A stretch of 44,662 bases of DNA, taken from the NCBI GenBank assembly GCA_039930045.1, contig JBDSQB010000019.1, positions 1 to 44,662 on the forward strand. The letters are read 5' to 3'. The first letter of the stretch is position 1. Every line of letters begins with the position of its first letter. The notes beneath the pieces are model-generated. The model worked only from the letters and a program-made list of their open reading frames with translations. It ran no database searches and had not been told where the DNA came from. Made by a program: the position numbers and the translations under genes. The stretch is from Chthoniobacterales bacterium (GTDB lineage: Bacteria > Verrucomicrobiota > Verrucomicrobiia > Chthoniobacterales > DASVRZ01). Shown one piece after another: positions 31,717-39,648 of the stretch.

Positions 31717-33618
31717 ATGAATTTTCCCGTCACATTTGCCACGCCGCTCTGGTTTTTTGCGTTGCTGCTCCTGCCGCTGCTCGCGGTGTTCTATTTTCTG
31801 GCCGAGAAACGCTCCGAGAAACGGCTGGCGCAACTGATTGCTCCCAAACTCCGCCCGGTGCTGCTCCAGGGCATCTCGCGGGGGAAACGGCTCGCGCGGT
31901 TTGCCCTCACTCTGCTCAGTCTGGCGGCGTTGATCGTAGCGCTGGCTCGTCCGCAAGCCGGTTTTGAAACGCAGGAGGTGAAGCGCAAAGGCCGCGATGT
32001 CGTGGTGGCGATCGACACGTCGCGCTCCATGCTGGCCGACGATGTGACTCCCAATCGACTCTCCCGCGCGAAACTGGCGGTGCAGGATTTATTGCGAATA
32101 CTCGAGGGCGACCGGGTGGCGCTGGTGGCGTTTGCCGGGACGGCGTTTTTGCAGGCACCGCTGACGATTGATTACAGCGCGGTGCAGGATTCGCTGGAGG
32201 AAATCGACACGACGATCATCCCCAAGGGCGGCACGAATCTAGCCGCAGCGATCCAGGTGAGCCTGCAAGCGTTTGGCAAGGCGGAGGGGGCAAACAAGGC
32301 GCTGGTGTTGTTTACCGATGGCGAGGAGTTGGACGCGGATGCGCTGAAAGCTGCCGCCCTGGCGAAGGCGGCGGGCGTGCGGATTTTTACGGTCGGCGTG
32401 GGGTCGAGTGCGGGGACGATGATTCCGATCCAGGAGAACGGCACGAGCACGTTTGTGCGCGATGACTCGGGGCAATTTGTGAAGACGAAGCTGGATGAAA
32501 GTCGCCTGAAGGAGATCGCGGCTGCGGCGGACGGCTTCTATGTTCACCTCGAAAACGGGTCGAATGCGGTGCAGACGCTATTGAACGACGGCATCCAAAA
32601 GCTGGAGCAGCGCGAGGGGAGCCAGTTTAGCTCGCGGCGGCCGATTGAACGCTATCAATGGCCGCTGGGTCTAGCCATTGTGTTGTTTGTGCTGGCCCAA
32701 AGTCTGAGTGATCGCAAGGTGTCGCGACGTGCCGCCGGAGTGGCATGCGCATGGCTGGCGCTGCTGCCGATGGAGAGAGCGCAGGCGGTGGAGTTTCAGT
32801 TCTTTGACCGCGATAAACGGGCGTTTAACGAGGGCTGGGAGGCTTATAAAAAGGAGAAGCCCGAGGACGCGCTGAAATCGTTTGGCAAGGCGGCCACGAG
32901 CCCGGACCGGGATGTGCGCAAAAAGGCGGAATACAACGCGGCAAATTCGTTGTTTCTAATCGGCAAAGACAAGCTGGAGAAGAATCGCACGGAGGCCATC
33001 GCGGACTGGAAGGAGGCGATATCGCATTACAATGAGGCGCTGAAGATTGACTCGAAATACGACGACGCCAAGACGAATCGTGACCTCGTGGACAAGCTGC
33101 TCAAGGAGGACGAAAAGAAAAAAGAGGAGCAGCAAAAGCGCGACGAGAAGGACAAGAAAGATCAGCAGGACCAGCAGCAGGATCAGGCCAAGAATGATCA
33201 GAAACAGGACGGCAAAGATTCCAAGGATCAGCAGAAGAAGGACGCCGACCAGAAACAAAACCAAGGCCAGCCCAAGGACGATAAAAACGGCAAGAACGGA
33301 CAGAACAAACCCGATCAAGTGCCGCAATCGGGCGATCCGAAGCAGCAGAAAAAGGACGGTGAAAAGCCCGACAAAGCCGACGCGATGCCCACCCCCGGCG
33401 AGAAAAAAGAAGGCGAGTTAAAGGCGAATCAGGGCGATGAAAAAAAGGATGAGCCGAAGGAAGGTCAGATCGGCGAGGCCGAAAAACCCGAGCAAGAGCA
33501 GGATGGCAAAATGAGCCAGCAACAAGCCCGCGCCCTCATCGAAGCGATGCAAGGCGAGGAGGAACGCGTGAATTTGCGCGAGCAAGCCAGAGAGGCTCCC
33601 GTGGCGAAAGATTGGTAA
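31717..33618 (+). CDS. Fused BatB-BatC protein: VWA plus TPR and long Lys/Gln/Asp linker
   Basis: A 633-residue protein. N-terminal helix pair (LWFFALLLLPLLAVFYFLAE and LTLLSLAALIVALARPQAG) and VWA domain with MIDAS DTSRS (100-104) and LFTDGEELDAD form the BatB half. After a helix at about 309-326 come signal-like and TPR segments (AFNEGWEAYKKEKPEDALKSFGKAA, YNAANSLFLIGKDKLEKN, AISHYNEALKID), the BatC half. The last 180 residues are a charged tail of Lys, Asp, Gln (KDKKDQQDQQQDQAKND), ending with QQARALIEAMQGEEERVN. Such BatB-BatC fusions are known in the family; the charged linker is extreme. Confidence 0.9.
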   Translation: MNFPVTFATPLWFFALLLLPLLAVFYFLAEKRSEKRLAQLIAPKLRPVLLQGISRGKRLARFALTLLSLAALIVALARPQAGFETQEVKRKGRDVVVAIDTSRSMLADDVTPNRLSRAKLAVQDLLRILEGDRVALVAFAGTAFLQAPLTIDYSAVQDSLEEIDTTIIPKGGTNLAAAIQVSLQAFGKAEGANKALVLFTDGEELDADALKAAALAKAAGVRIFTVGVGSSAGTMIPIQENGTSTFVRDDSGQFVKTKLDESRLKEIAAAADGFYVHLENGSNAVQTLLNDGIQKLEQREGSQFSSRRPIERYQWPLGLAIVLFVLAQSLSDRKVSRRAAGVACAWLALLPMERAQAVEFQFFDRDKRAFNEGWEAYKKEKPEDALKSFGKAATSPDRDVRKKAEYNAANSLFLIGKDKLEKNRTEAIADWKEAISHYNEALKIDSKYDDAKTNRDLVDKLLKEDEKKKEEQQKRDEKDKKDQQDQQQDQAKNDQKQDGKDSKDQQKKDADQKQNQGQPKDDKNGKNGQNKPDQVPQSGDPKQQKKDGEKPDKADAMPTPGEKKEGELKANQGDEKKDEPKEGQIGEAEKPEQEQDGKMSQQQARALIEAMQGEEERVNLREQAREAPVAKDW

Positions 33619-33623
33619 TTTCA

Positions 33624-35573
33624 ATGAACAGCGCAACGAACCACATTTCCCCGGCAGCGCACGCGTCTCGCGTGCTCTTTGAGGTGTCTCGCCTCAAAGC
33701 TCTTCCATACCATCGGACGAGACGTTCGCTGGAACACGCGAACCGGCAGATCGCCTCGCCAATATTTACCCACCGAGGCAAACGCGTGCGCTCCCGGATC
33801 GCCTTCCTGCTCGTGGCGCTTCTCCTATTCATCCCGTTCGTCCACGCCGAGAACGCCAGCGTCACGGCCAACGTCTCCTCCACCTCGACCACTGCGGACG
33901 AGCCGATCCGGCTCACGATCACCGTCACCGGCGCACGCAACGCCAACATTCCAGCCCACATCGAGGCCGACGGGCTCGACATTAATCTCCAGGGAAAAAG
34001 CCAGCGCTTCGAACTCAGCAGCGGCTTCGGCGCAACCATGTCCACCGTCCTGACCTATCTCGTGACCCCGCAGAAAGCCGGGAAATTCACCATTCCAGAG
34101 ATCACATTGGAGACCGGCGGCCAGAGTTACACCACGAAACCCATCGTGATCACCGTCGAAAAAGGCGCGGGCGGCAATTCCGCCAACTCGTCCAACGCAG
34201 ACGACGACGGCTCGACCACGCCGAAGATTTTCGCCGAATTGCTTCTGCCCAAGGACACGGCCTACGTCGGCGAGATCGTCCCGGTCGAGGTGCGGTTTTA
34301 CTTCGACAGCTCGATTACGTTCCAACTCAACCCTCCAGGACAATCGCCGCAGATCGACGGCGAGGGATTTTCCAAACTCCGCTTCCCGCAGGCGCGGCTC
34401 GAGCAGAAGACGATCAAGGGCCACGACTTTCGCGTGCTCATTTACCAGACCAGTCTCGTCGCGGCGAAATCGGGCGACCTCACCGTCGGTCCGTCTTCGC
34501 TCAACTTCGTCGTCGGCATGCCGCAGAAACGCCGCCAGCGCAGTCCGTTCGACGATCCATTTGGCGGCGATCCCTTTGCCAATTTCTTCGGAAACCAGCG
34601 CGTCGAACGCGAAATGACCCTCAGTTCCGACCCGAAAACGCTCCACATCAAGACGCTCCCGTCGCCGCGTCCAGCCGGGTTTGCGGGCGCTGTCGGGCAA
34701 TTCACCATGACCGCCTCGGCCAAGCCCACGACGGTGAAAATCGGCGACCCGATTACTTACAACTCCGTCATTTCCGGTCGCGGTAACTTTGATCTCGTCA
34801 CCGCGCCGACCCTCGCAAGCACCGACGGCTGGCGCACGTATCCGCCGACCGGCAAGCTCGTGCCGACCGATGAAATGGGCGTTTCCGGCGACAAAAGTTT
34901 CGACATGGCGATCATCCCCGAGCGCAAGGCAGCGCAGTTGCCGGAAACGAGTTTCGTTTATTTCGACCCGGCGCAGGAGAAATATATCACGCTGAAATCG
35001 CCGCCCATTTCCGTGCAAGTCGAGGGCCAGGCCATCGTCGCCGCGACGCCAGTTCCATCGAAATCTGCCGCACAATCGACTCCAACTCCCCTCGCTTCGA
35101 CTGCGGAATCCGATTTGCCTCCGGTGAAAACGGCGCTCGCCACCGAGATCGGGAGTTTCATTCCCCTCTGGCAGACGCGCACTTTCTGGATCTGGCAAAG
35201 CCTGCCGCTGCTCCTGCTCGGCGCGCTGGTCTGGCCGAAGATCGCCGCCGCCCTCGCGCCGGACACCACCGAGGCCACGCGCCTGCGGTTGACCAAGGAA
35301 AAAACCGCCCTCGCCACGCCATTGCGCTCGGCTGATCCCGTAGTTTTCTTCCCCGCCGCCGCGCGCCAACTCGAGATCACCGCCGCACTCGCCGGGCTGC
35401 CCCATGCGAGTTCCAGTGAAATCCTCCAGTCGCTCGGGTTTGCCAACGACGAGGCGGAGACAGTCCGGGAGATTTTTGCCCGCCGCGACGAGCTGGCTTA
35501 CGGCGGAGGGCGCGGCGGCAAAGAACTCACGACCGAGTCCCTGCGCCGTTTTCAAAACGTCCTTTCCAAATGA
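33624..35573 (+). CDS. BatD-like oxygen-tolerance protein with repeat-derived N-terminus
   Basis: From ATG 33624 the frame is 649 residues, but codons 9-58 come from element A copy 2. An in-frame GTG at 33786 gives a normal signal peptide (RSRIAFLLVALLLFIPFVHAE). The mature protein has tandem Ig-like beta domains (ASVTANVSSTSTTADEPIRLTITVTG, YVGEIVPVEVRFYFD, TVKIGDPITYNSVISGRGNFD), a transmembrane helix (FWIWQSLPLLLLGALVW) and a cytoplasmic tail. This is the BatD layout (PF13584-like). Either the repeat donated a new start or translation uses the GTG at 33786. Overlap ATGA with the next gene. Confidence 0.88.
   Translation: MNSATNHISPAAHASRVLFEVSRLKALPYHRTRRSLEHANRQIASPIFTHRGKRVRSRIAFLLVALLLFIPFVHAENASVTANVSSTSTTADEPIRLTITVTGARNANIPAHIEADGLDINLQGKSQRFELSSGFGATMSTVLTYLVTPQKAGKFTIPEITLETGGQSYTTKPIVITVEKGAGGNSANSSNADDDGSTTPKIFAELLLPKDTAYVGEIVPVEVRFYFDSSITFQLNPPGQSPQIDGEGFSKLRFPQARLEQKTIKGHDFRVLIYQTSLVAAKSGDLTVGPSSLNFVVGMPQKRRQRSPFDDPFGGDPFANFFGNQRVEREMTLSSDPKTLHIKTLPSPRPAGFAGAVGQFTMTASAKPTTVKIGDPITYNSVISGRGNFDLVTAPTLASTDGWRTYPPTGKLVPTDEMGVSGDKSFDMAIIPERKAAQLPETSFVYFDPAQEKYITLKSPPISVQVEGQAIVAATPVPSKSAAQSTPTPLASTAESDLPPVKTALATEIGSFIPLWQTRTFWIWQSLPLLLLGALVWPKIAAALAPDTTEATRLRLTKEKTALATPLRSADPVVFFPAAARQLEITAALAGLPHASSSEILQSLGFANDEAETVREIFARRDELAYGGGRGGKELTTESLRRFQNVLSK
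33649..33797. repeat. Palindromic repeat element A, copy 2
   Basis: Left arm begins about 33649 (CGGCAGCGCACGCGTCTCGCG) and the right arm ACGCGTGCGCTCCCGG ends at 33797. The internal text CCATCGGACGAGACGTTCGC and GGAACACGCG agrees with copy 1 at 29 of 31 positions. About 40 extra bases, including CGAACCGGCAGATCGCC, lie before the right arm, and this part resembles the flank of element B. As in copy 1, the element sits at the very start of a Bat gene. Confidence 0.8.
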
Positions 35574-36289
35574 ACCTGCTCCGCCTCTGCCTCGTGCTCC
35601 TGATGGGAATGCAACTCGCCTCGGCGATCACCGCCGACACTTTCGCGACCGCCAATGAAGCCTACAACAAACGCGATTTCGGCTCGGCGATCCAGACTTA
35701 CGAAACCCTCGTGCGCCGAGGCGAATATCGGCCCGAGATTTTTTACAACCTCGGTCTCGCCTACGAAAAATCCGCCAACCCGGCGCACGCCATTCTCAGC
35801 TACGAACGCGCCCTGCTGCTCGCGCCCGGGTTCGCCGACGCGCAGCTCCGGCTCGATAGCCTGAGCGGAGTTCCATCGCATTGGTGGGAACGCCTGCCGC
35901 GCCTGGGGAGCCGTCTCAGCGTGATTGCGATCGCAGTCGCCTCGTGGATTTTTCTGCTCTCGCTCGTGGCTCAATGGCGCGTGCTCGGCGGGACGCGTCA
36001 CCTCTGGAGCATGACCGCGATTCTCAGTCTGCTGGCGCTCGTCATCGCTGCGACGAGCTTCTATCTGCGCGACTGGCCGCTCGCCTCGCCGGACCGGGCG
36101 ATCGTCTTGAAAAATGAGAAACTACGCTCAAATTTCACCGCCAGCAGCCCGTCGATTCTCGCGCTCCGACCGGGGCAGGCGGTCGAGATCACAAGCGTCA
36201 ACGGCCCGTGGACTGAATGCCGGCTGCCCGACCAAACCCTCGGCTGGATTGCCAGCGAATCCCTCGAGCGCGTCGTCCCGAGAACGTAA
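35570..36289 (+). CDS. BatE-like TPR and SH3-domain protein
   Basis: A 239-residue protein with signal peptide (MNLLRLCLVLLMGMQLASA). TPR repeats (FATANEAYNKRDFGSAIQTYETLV, PEIFYNLGLAYEKSANPAHAILSYERALLL) are followed by two membrane helices (LSVIAIAVASWIFLLSLVAQW, MTAILSLLALVIAATSFYL) and a bacterial SH3-type domain (LRPGQAVEITSVNGPWTECRLPDQTLGWI). This is the BatE organisation. It closes the core Bat operon, 4-bp overlap with BatD. Confidence 0.9.
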   Translation: MNLLRLCLVLLMGMQLASAITADTFATANEAYNKRDFGSAIQTYETLVRRGEYRPEIFYNLGLAYEKSANPAHAILSYERALLLAPGFADAQLRLDSLSGVPSHWWERLPRLGSRLSVIAIAVASWIFLLSLVAQWRVLGGTRHLWSMTAILSLLALVIAATSFYLRDWPLASPDRAIVLKNEKLRSNFTASSPSILALRPGQAVEITSVNGPWTECRLPDQTLGWIASESLERVVPRT

Positions 36290-36381
36290 ATTTCCCCCGC
36301 GTCCGCTGGCGACTCGGTTTGCGTTTACTGGCTGGAAAGCGCCTCTGCCCGCCGGGTTCAATCCTTCTCAATTTTCCCTCG

Positions 36382-37191
36382 ATGATCCCGCAACTCCCTT
36401 GGAAAACCTCGCTCGTCGCGCTTTGCAGCGTGCTCGCATGGGCGTTCCCCGCTGAGGCCAAGGATACGCCTCTGCCCGCCTGGGTGGCAAAGGTGCATCC
36501 GCCGAAACCGGGCGCGTTTCCACTGCCGGTGGCCACCGAGTTGCATTACACTGGCGGCTGGTCGGGACTGGTCGCGGGGCACGTGACGATTCTTTTTTCC
36601 CACGATGACAAGCTGCAAACGCTCCACATGACCGGCGGCACAAGCGGCGTGGCGCGCAAGATGTATCCGCTCGACGCCGAGGCCACGGAACAGTGCGATG
36701 TGGAGACTTTGTTACCGGTGAAAAACCAGATTTCGGAAACGTATTCCGACGAAAAACGCCAGACGACGCTGCAATTTACCACGGATCGCGTCTCCCGGAT
36801 TCGCACAACGAAGCCCGCGCGGAGCGACGACGGCAAGCCGAAAATCCTCCGGCTGCCGAACGTATTTGACCTGCAAAGTTCGCTCCTGCTCCTCCGCAGC
36901 CAGCCGCTTCAGACCGGCGATAAAATCATTTTCCTGAGCTACGCAACGGCCTCGCCTTACGTCGCGCAAGTCACAGTGCTGGAAAAGGAAAAAATCACCG
37001 TCCGCGCGGGCACTTTTCCGGCAATCAAGCTTCATCTCGACCTCGCCGGAATGGACAAGCACCTCGCCTTGAAGCCTTACTCCAAAGCCCGGAACGTCAC
37101 CGCGTGGATTAGCGACGACGCCGACCGCAATTTCCTGAAATTCAGCGCCGACCTGCTCATCGGCTCGGTCTTTGTGGAGCTGGACAAGTGA
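36382..37191 (+). CDS. Exported DUF3108-like protein
   Basis: A 269-residue protein starting at ATG 36382 with a signal peptide (SLVALCSVLAWAFPAEA). The body has the DUF3108 look: a beta-rich start LHYTGGWSGLVAGHVTILF, then AEATEQCDVETLLPVKNQISETYSDEKRQTTLQF, DVFDLQSSLLLLRSQPLQTGD and a C-terminal TAWISDDADRNFLKFSADLLIGSVFVELD. The family is periplasmic and of unknown function. It lies 92 bp after BatE and is probably the last gene of that operon. Confidence 0.8.
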   Translation: MIPQLPWKTSLVALCSVLAWAFPAEAKDTPLPAWVAKVHPPKPGAFPLPVATELHYTGGWSGLVAGHVTILFSHDDKLQTLHMTGGTSGVARKMYPLDAEATEQCDVETLLPVKNQISETYSDEKRQTTLQFTTDRVSRIRTTKPARSDDGKPKILRLPNVFDLQSSLLLLRSQPLQTGDKIIFLSYATASPYVAQVTVLEKEKITVRAGTFPAIKLHLDLAGMDKHLALKPYSKARNVTAWISDDADRNFLKFSADLLIGSVFVELDK

Positions 37192-37242
37192 GGCCAGCGG
37201 TGAGGTTTCGTTTCCTTGTTTACTGCGAGATAGGGCTCGGCA

Positions 37243-37536
37243 GGTAATTCGGAAACGGCTGACGGCGGGTAGATTTTGTCCTACGGGATTGACGGTTGGC
37301 TGAATGGTTCGCCGACAAGTTCCGACGGTAACGACGCGTGGAGCGACGGATAACCGATATATTCCGCCGGTATTTGAAGTGGGGAGGTTCGGTCCCGGAG
37401 GAATTCCGACGGTATTGAGACTGTGACCAGCAGTTCGCCGACAAGTTCCGCCGGTATCACGAGTTGGGTCGTTAGGTAACGGACAAATCCCGACGGGATC
37501 GGCCTTGTTCCTCACGGGAAGAGTGGTTATTCCATT
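37243..37536. repeat. Degenerate tandem array with exact 42-bp period
   Basis: Units begin with GGTA or GGGAT at 37243, 37285, 37327, 37369, 37411, 37453 and 37495, every step exactly 42 bp. The strongest consensus is at the unit end, ACAAGTTCCGAC (or ATTCCGCC), and at the start GGTATT. The half-units show a weaker 21-bp repeat beginning with GG or CGG. The 348-bp intergenic region 37192-37539 is almost wholly taken up by it. Read on the minus strand it gives 14-residue repeats around NTVGI, but there is no start context or stop-free long frame with gene-like codons. Confidence 0.85.
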
Positions 37537-37539
37537 CGT

Positions 37540-37887
37540 ATGGAACTCGAATCTACCGCAGCCGCCGCCCAACCCGCCTCAGTGGCCTTAAATGAATTGA
37601 AGACGATGGCTGCGCTCGCCAATGACATTCGCTGGCAAGCGATGAAGATGATGTCCGACGGTTCCACCCTCACAATCACCGATCTGGCACAGGTGATGAA
37701 CATGGGGACCGACGGCGTGGGCAAACACCTGATCGTCCTGCGCAATGCCGGCGTGGCCGAGTTTGCCTACGGAGAAGACGCCCGGTTTAATGTCTATTCG
37801 ATTCCCAAACGGTTTCTGCGCGAACCGGGTGTCGTCGATTTCGGATTTTGCACTTTGCGGTTTCCTACTCCCAAAAAGCCTGAATGA
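37540..37887 (+). CDS. ArsR-like winged-helix transcription regulator
   Basis: A 115-residue protein: LNELKTMAALANDIRWQAMKMMSDGSTLTITDLAQVMNMGTDGVGKHLIVLRNAGVAEFA is an ArsR-type winged helix with the recognition helix around residues 56-70, followed by wing YGEDARFNVYSIP. No metal-binding cysteine pair is seen. It starts directly behind the 42-bp array, and the start codon forms part of a TGGAACTCGAAT motif. It may bind the array, but this is only positional inference. Confidence 0.82.
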   Translation: MELESTAAAAQPASVALNELKTMAALANDIRWQAMKMMSDGSTLTITDLAQVMNMGTDGVGKHLIVLRNAGVAEFAYGEDARFNVYSIPKRFLREPGVVDFGFCTLRFPTPKKPE

Positions 37888-38058
37888 AGCTCCACGAAAT
37901 TTCGAGTTTGGGATAATGGATTTCATCGCCTGAGAGTGGGATTGCACCGCGTGATCTTCGAATATGAAATGATCGAGGATGCGCGAACCATCACCTGCGT
38001 CTTCGCCGGACCTCGCAAATGGATCTACGAAGTTTTCCAAAGCAGGCTGCTGGAATAA
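37888..38058 (+). pseudogene. 5'-truncated RelE/ParE-type toxin remnant
   Basis: A frame open from 37888 to TAA 38056-38058 has no start of its own and reads HRLRVGLHRVIFEYE and TCVFAGPRKWIYEVF. This is the C-terminal beta-sheet of RelE/ParE toxins (RvGdyRviy... igpRkwaYE.f), with the front half lost. Upstream, the ArsR-like gene ends at 37887. A RelB/antitoxin gene is not visible. Confidence 0.6.
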
Positions 38059-38162
38059 ATAAGCATATCTCCGGTCACAGAGCGTGAATTGTTGTTACGC
38101 CTTGCCCGCAAATTGCGGGACGAAGACTTGCCACTAAGCCTATTTCGAATAGACTTTCAGTG

Positions 38163-38375
38163 ATGATAAAGCTCAACGCGGCAATCAAATTCGACGGCAC
38201 ATGGTTTGTGTCGCGTTGTCTCGATTTGCCGGTGACCTCACAAGGAACAACAGCGGAGGAAGCCAGGATGAACCTCGCTGAAGCCATCGAGCTCTACATC
38301 GAGACTTGGGGTTCGGATGAATTGGAAACCTCGGTCGGCGAGCCTCAGCTAGCCACGGTGGAAGTCACTGTATGA
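38163..38375 (+). CDS. HicB-type antitoxin (orphan)
   Basis: A 70-residue protein: MIKLNAAIKFDGTWFVSRCLDLPVTSQGTTAEEARMNLAEAIELYIETWG is the partial RNase H-like fold of HicB. There is no C-terminal DNA-binding domain visible. The start may also be the GTG at 38160. It overlaps the decayed hicA by 4 bp (ATGA), so it remains as an antitoxin whose toxin no longer works. Confidence 0.78.
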   Translation: MIKLNAAIKFDGTWFVSRCLDLPVTSQGTTAEEARMNLAEAIELYIETWGSDELETSVGEPQLATVEVTV

Positions 38376-38597
38376 GCCGTTTGCCAGATGTTTCTGGCGC
38401 GGAACTCGTTAAAGCTCTCGGAAGGCAGGTTTCATCATCCTTCGGCAAACGTGAAGTCACCTATCTCTGGAATAAACGGATTCCACTGGCCACGGGCGAA
38501 CGGTCATTCCCATGCATCGCGAAATCGCGCGCGAACTTTGCACGACATCCTCGAACAAACGGGATTAACACCTAAAGATTTGCGCACTCTCCTCTGA
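38372..38597 (+). pseudogene. Decayed hicA toxin gene (frameshifts and stops)
   Basis: From ATG 38372 the frame reads MSRLPDVSGAELVKALGRQ, the normal HicA start. The continuation is in another frame: GFIILRQT, stop, SHLSL, stop, then GRTVIPMHREIAR. A third frame gives TLHDILEQTGLTPKDLRTLL ending at 38597. These are the conserved HicA blocks (GSH, VPMH, TLHxILxQ) in order, split by at least two frameshifts and two in-frame stops. The toxin is therefore inactive unless sequencing errors are involved. Confidence 0.82.
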
Positions 38598-38614
38598 GTG
38601 GCAATTACTGCCAA

Positions 38615-39646
38615 ATGGATAGGAAAACACAAATCATCCACTCTTTACTAGGGACAGCTCTCGGCGACTCATTAGGGCTACCTTCGGAGGGAATGAGCCC
38701 TGCGCGCATCAGCAAGAGATGGAAATCTCCATTGGAGCAGAGATTTCTCTTCGGACATGGGATGCTAAGTGATGATACAGAGCATACAATTTTTTCCTCG
38801 CAGGCATTGCTATCATGCGGAGGTGATCCGAAGGCTTTTCAAAAGAGGCTGGCAGGGAAATTGAGATGGTGGTTCGCGGGTCTTCCCGCAGGAATTGGCC
38901 TAGCTACAGCAAAAGCTATTATTAAGCTGTGGATTGGGTTTCCTCCCGGTCGCAACGGTGTCTATTCCGCAGGCAACGGACCAATGATGAGAGCGCCGAT
39001 CCTTGGGGTGTATTTCGCCTATGACAGCCAGTTGCGTATGGCATTTGTAGAGGCTTCCACGCTTTTAACGCATACCGATTGCAAAGCGGTGGAAGCGGCG
39101 ATGATGGCTGCGGATTGTGCCGCGTTCGCCGCCGGTGGAGAGTTGCGGGCGGATGTAATTCTAGCACGCATGAAAGAGATAGGGGTGTCACAGGAATGGG
39201 ATCATCCAATGAAACAAATCCGAAAGGCTCTCGCAGAAGGATCGGAAGCGCGGCCGTTTGCAAATGGCATGGGATTTTCCAAAGGAGTCTCCGGTTATGC
39301 GGTTCATACGATGACGATGGTCCTGTTTATCTGGCTGCGGCATCGCGGAGATTTTAGTATAATTATCAGCGAGGCTATTGCATGCGGCGGAGATACCGAC
39401 AGCGTGGCCGCGATCGCAGGAGGAATTGCGGGAGCAGAAGCGGCGGCCTTCAATCCGAACTGGCTGAACAAGCTTTCTGACAGACCTTACACTGTGGACT
39501 ACATCACTCGCCTCGGTGCTGCCTTGGAAGGGTCTGAAGGTGGCAATGCACCTGCCGTTGCCAACTACCTCATCCTTCCCCGTAACCTCCTCTTTTTCGT
39601 CGTTGTGTTGTTTCACGGTTTTCGCAGAATTTTTCCACCTTACTAA
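38615..39646 (+). CDS. ADP-ribosylglycohydrolase (DraG family)
   Basis: A 343-residue protein with GTALGDSLGLPSEGMS and SDDTEHTIFSSQAL near the N-terminus and ACGGDTDSVAAIAGGIAGA near the C-terminus, the metal-binding Asp and Thr motifs of the dinuclear ADP-ribosylglycohydrolase family. It removes ADP-ribose from protein or small molecules. It precedes pnuC by 2 bp and nadR by overlap, so the released ADP-ribose or nicotinamide ribose would feed NAD salvage. GC content looks lower here than in the flanking genes, which may mean acquisition. Confidence 0.9.
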   Translation: MDRKTQIIHSLLGTALGDSLGLPSEGMSPARISKRWKSPLEQRFLFGHGMLSDDTEHTIFSSQALLSCGGDPKAFQKRLAGKLRWWFAGLPAGIGLATAKAIIKLWIGFPPGRNGVYSAGNGPMMRAPILGVYFAYDSQLRMAFVEASTLLTHTDCKAVEAAMMAADCAAFAAGGELRADVILARMKEIGVSQEWDHPMKQIRKALAEGSEARPFANGMGFSKGVSGYAVHTMTMVLFIWLRHRGDFSIIISEAIACGGDTDSVAAIAGGIAGAEAAAFNPNWLNKLSDRPYTVDYITRLGAALEGSEGGNAPAVANYLILPRNLLFFVVVLFHGFRRIFPPY

Positions 39647-39648
39647 CC

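Noticed and set aside
31358-31720. 120-residue frame between BatA and BatB
   Set aside because: It translates element B and its flanks and overlaps the BatA end; no start signal or family likeness.
33825-35555. 576-residue open frame on the minus strand
   Set aside because: Antisense shadow of the BatD gene; composition is Arg/Gly/Glu-rich without motifs.
37243-37536. CRISPR array
   Set aside because: Repeats are degenerate and contiguous with no constant repeat and unique spacer structure, and no cas genes are present.
38388-38597. 69-residue independent gene
   Set aside because: Its C-terminal half is the conserved end of HicA in a shifted frame, so it belongs to the hicA pseudogene.
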